From Macropodus opercularis (Eukaryota > Chordata > Actinopteri > Anabantiformes > Osphronemidae), in the NCBI GenBank assembly GCA_030770545.1, contig CM061106.1, forward strand, positions 10,796,501-10,860,500: a stretch of DNA of 64,000 nt. The letters run 5' to 3'. The translations under genes and the position numbers were made by a program. This document shows positions 63,700 through 64,000 of this stretch, one piece after another. Each line of letters opens with the position of its first letter. Within the stretch, counting starts at the first letter, position 1. The notes under the pieces were generated by a model that was given only the letters and a program-made list of their open reading frames with translations, searched no databases and was not told where the DNA came from.

Positions 63700-64000
63700 G
63701 AGCTGAAGACGCTTCAGTAAAAATACACAAACAGGAACCAAACAGGAAATATTAAACAGATGCAAATCATAATCACAGAAACCAGAAAAACACCAAAGAA
63801 GTAGACACTGAACCCGAGCACCCTCCCAAGGGTCGGAACTGTAACAGTAGTTTACATAGACAGACAGATAGGACTTAATTAATTAATCCCACAGTGAGGG
63901 AATTTCTGTGTTCACAGCAGCATACAGTTAATACACAAAAGAGAATTCCAATGTCCACACAAACAGTCCAAAACGATCATACAAAAAAGACAAAATCTGT
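63700..64000. repeat. Interspersed repeat fragments
   Basis: 63800-63845 (GAGCACCCTCCCAAGGGTCG then GAACTGTAACA) is an antisense LTR-start-like motif. 63853-63960 (AGACAGACAGATAGGACTTA, ATTAATCCCACAGTGAGGGA, ATTTC) is a common fish LINE 3' tail. No gene. Confidence 0.45.

Noticed and set aside
1..64000. tRNA or rRNA genes
   Set aside because: None recognised by eye. No cloverleaf with A and B boxes was convincing; a covariance-model scan would be decisive.

Overview
The window is vertebrate, almost certainly teleost, nuclear DNA. It has no operons or long uninterrupted host genes. It does have short exons with GT-AG borders, 174-bp LRR exons and 120-bp N-terminal exons of the fish-expanded NLR (NLRC3-like) family, and a dense, nested mixture of fish-type transposable elements: Ty3/gypsy chromovirus, BEL/Pao, endogenous retrovirus, L2-like, R4/Rex6-like and Rex1-like LINEs, a Penelope-like element, hAT, Tc1/mariner and pogo/Tigger.

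Host-type genes are all on the minus strand. From right to left, two LRR exons (63448-63621 and 58248-58421) and an LRR stump (57176-57214) are followed, after about 21 kb of transposons, by a 60-bp linker exon (36019-36078) and a phase-compatible CARD exon with a stop codon (29107-29453). A second NLR locus lies at 13185-5224: a start exon, two tandem copies of the 120-bp N-terminal exon, a NACHT exon that has lost FISNA and the P-loop, and LRR exons. It is rearranged, carries an in-frame stop and is called a pseudogene. Between the two loci, at 14835-18276, sits a decayed multi-exon gene joining a KMT5A-like SET domain, a zinc-finger-like segment and a Crypton-type tyrosine recombinase core. 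This is the most unusual coding object in the window.

Mobile DNA by region: 1-4680 is a near-complete minus-strand chromovirus with open gag and pol and a self-priming signal of the Tf1/sushi type. 14444-21030 is a mariner element interrupted by the SET/recombinase gene, a microsatellite and a solo LTR. 21031-25070 holds retroviral Gag, LTR-like repeats and BEL/Pao debris. 25074-28900 is a second mariner split by an R4-like LINE in its TA microsatellite. 30045-35268 is an L2-like LINE interrupted by two DNA transposons. 36400-44530 holds a gypsy remnant and an endogenous retrovirus interrupted by an LTR and by a GC-rich minisatellite block. 45545-48670 is a hAT transposon with a smaller hAT-type element nested in it (8-bp target duplication). 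52985-55606 holds two Penelope-like copies head to head, one fused in frame to a hAT transposase tail. 59990-62970 is a second, antisense L2 copy.

The overall picture is an NLR/CARD immune-gene neighbourhood being pulled apart and duplicated by transposon activity. Exon borders given to the base come from reading GT-AG sites by eye; transposon limits are approximate unless a target-site duplication is stated. Family names come from recognising motifs in translation, not from database searches.
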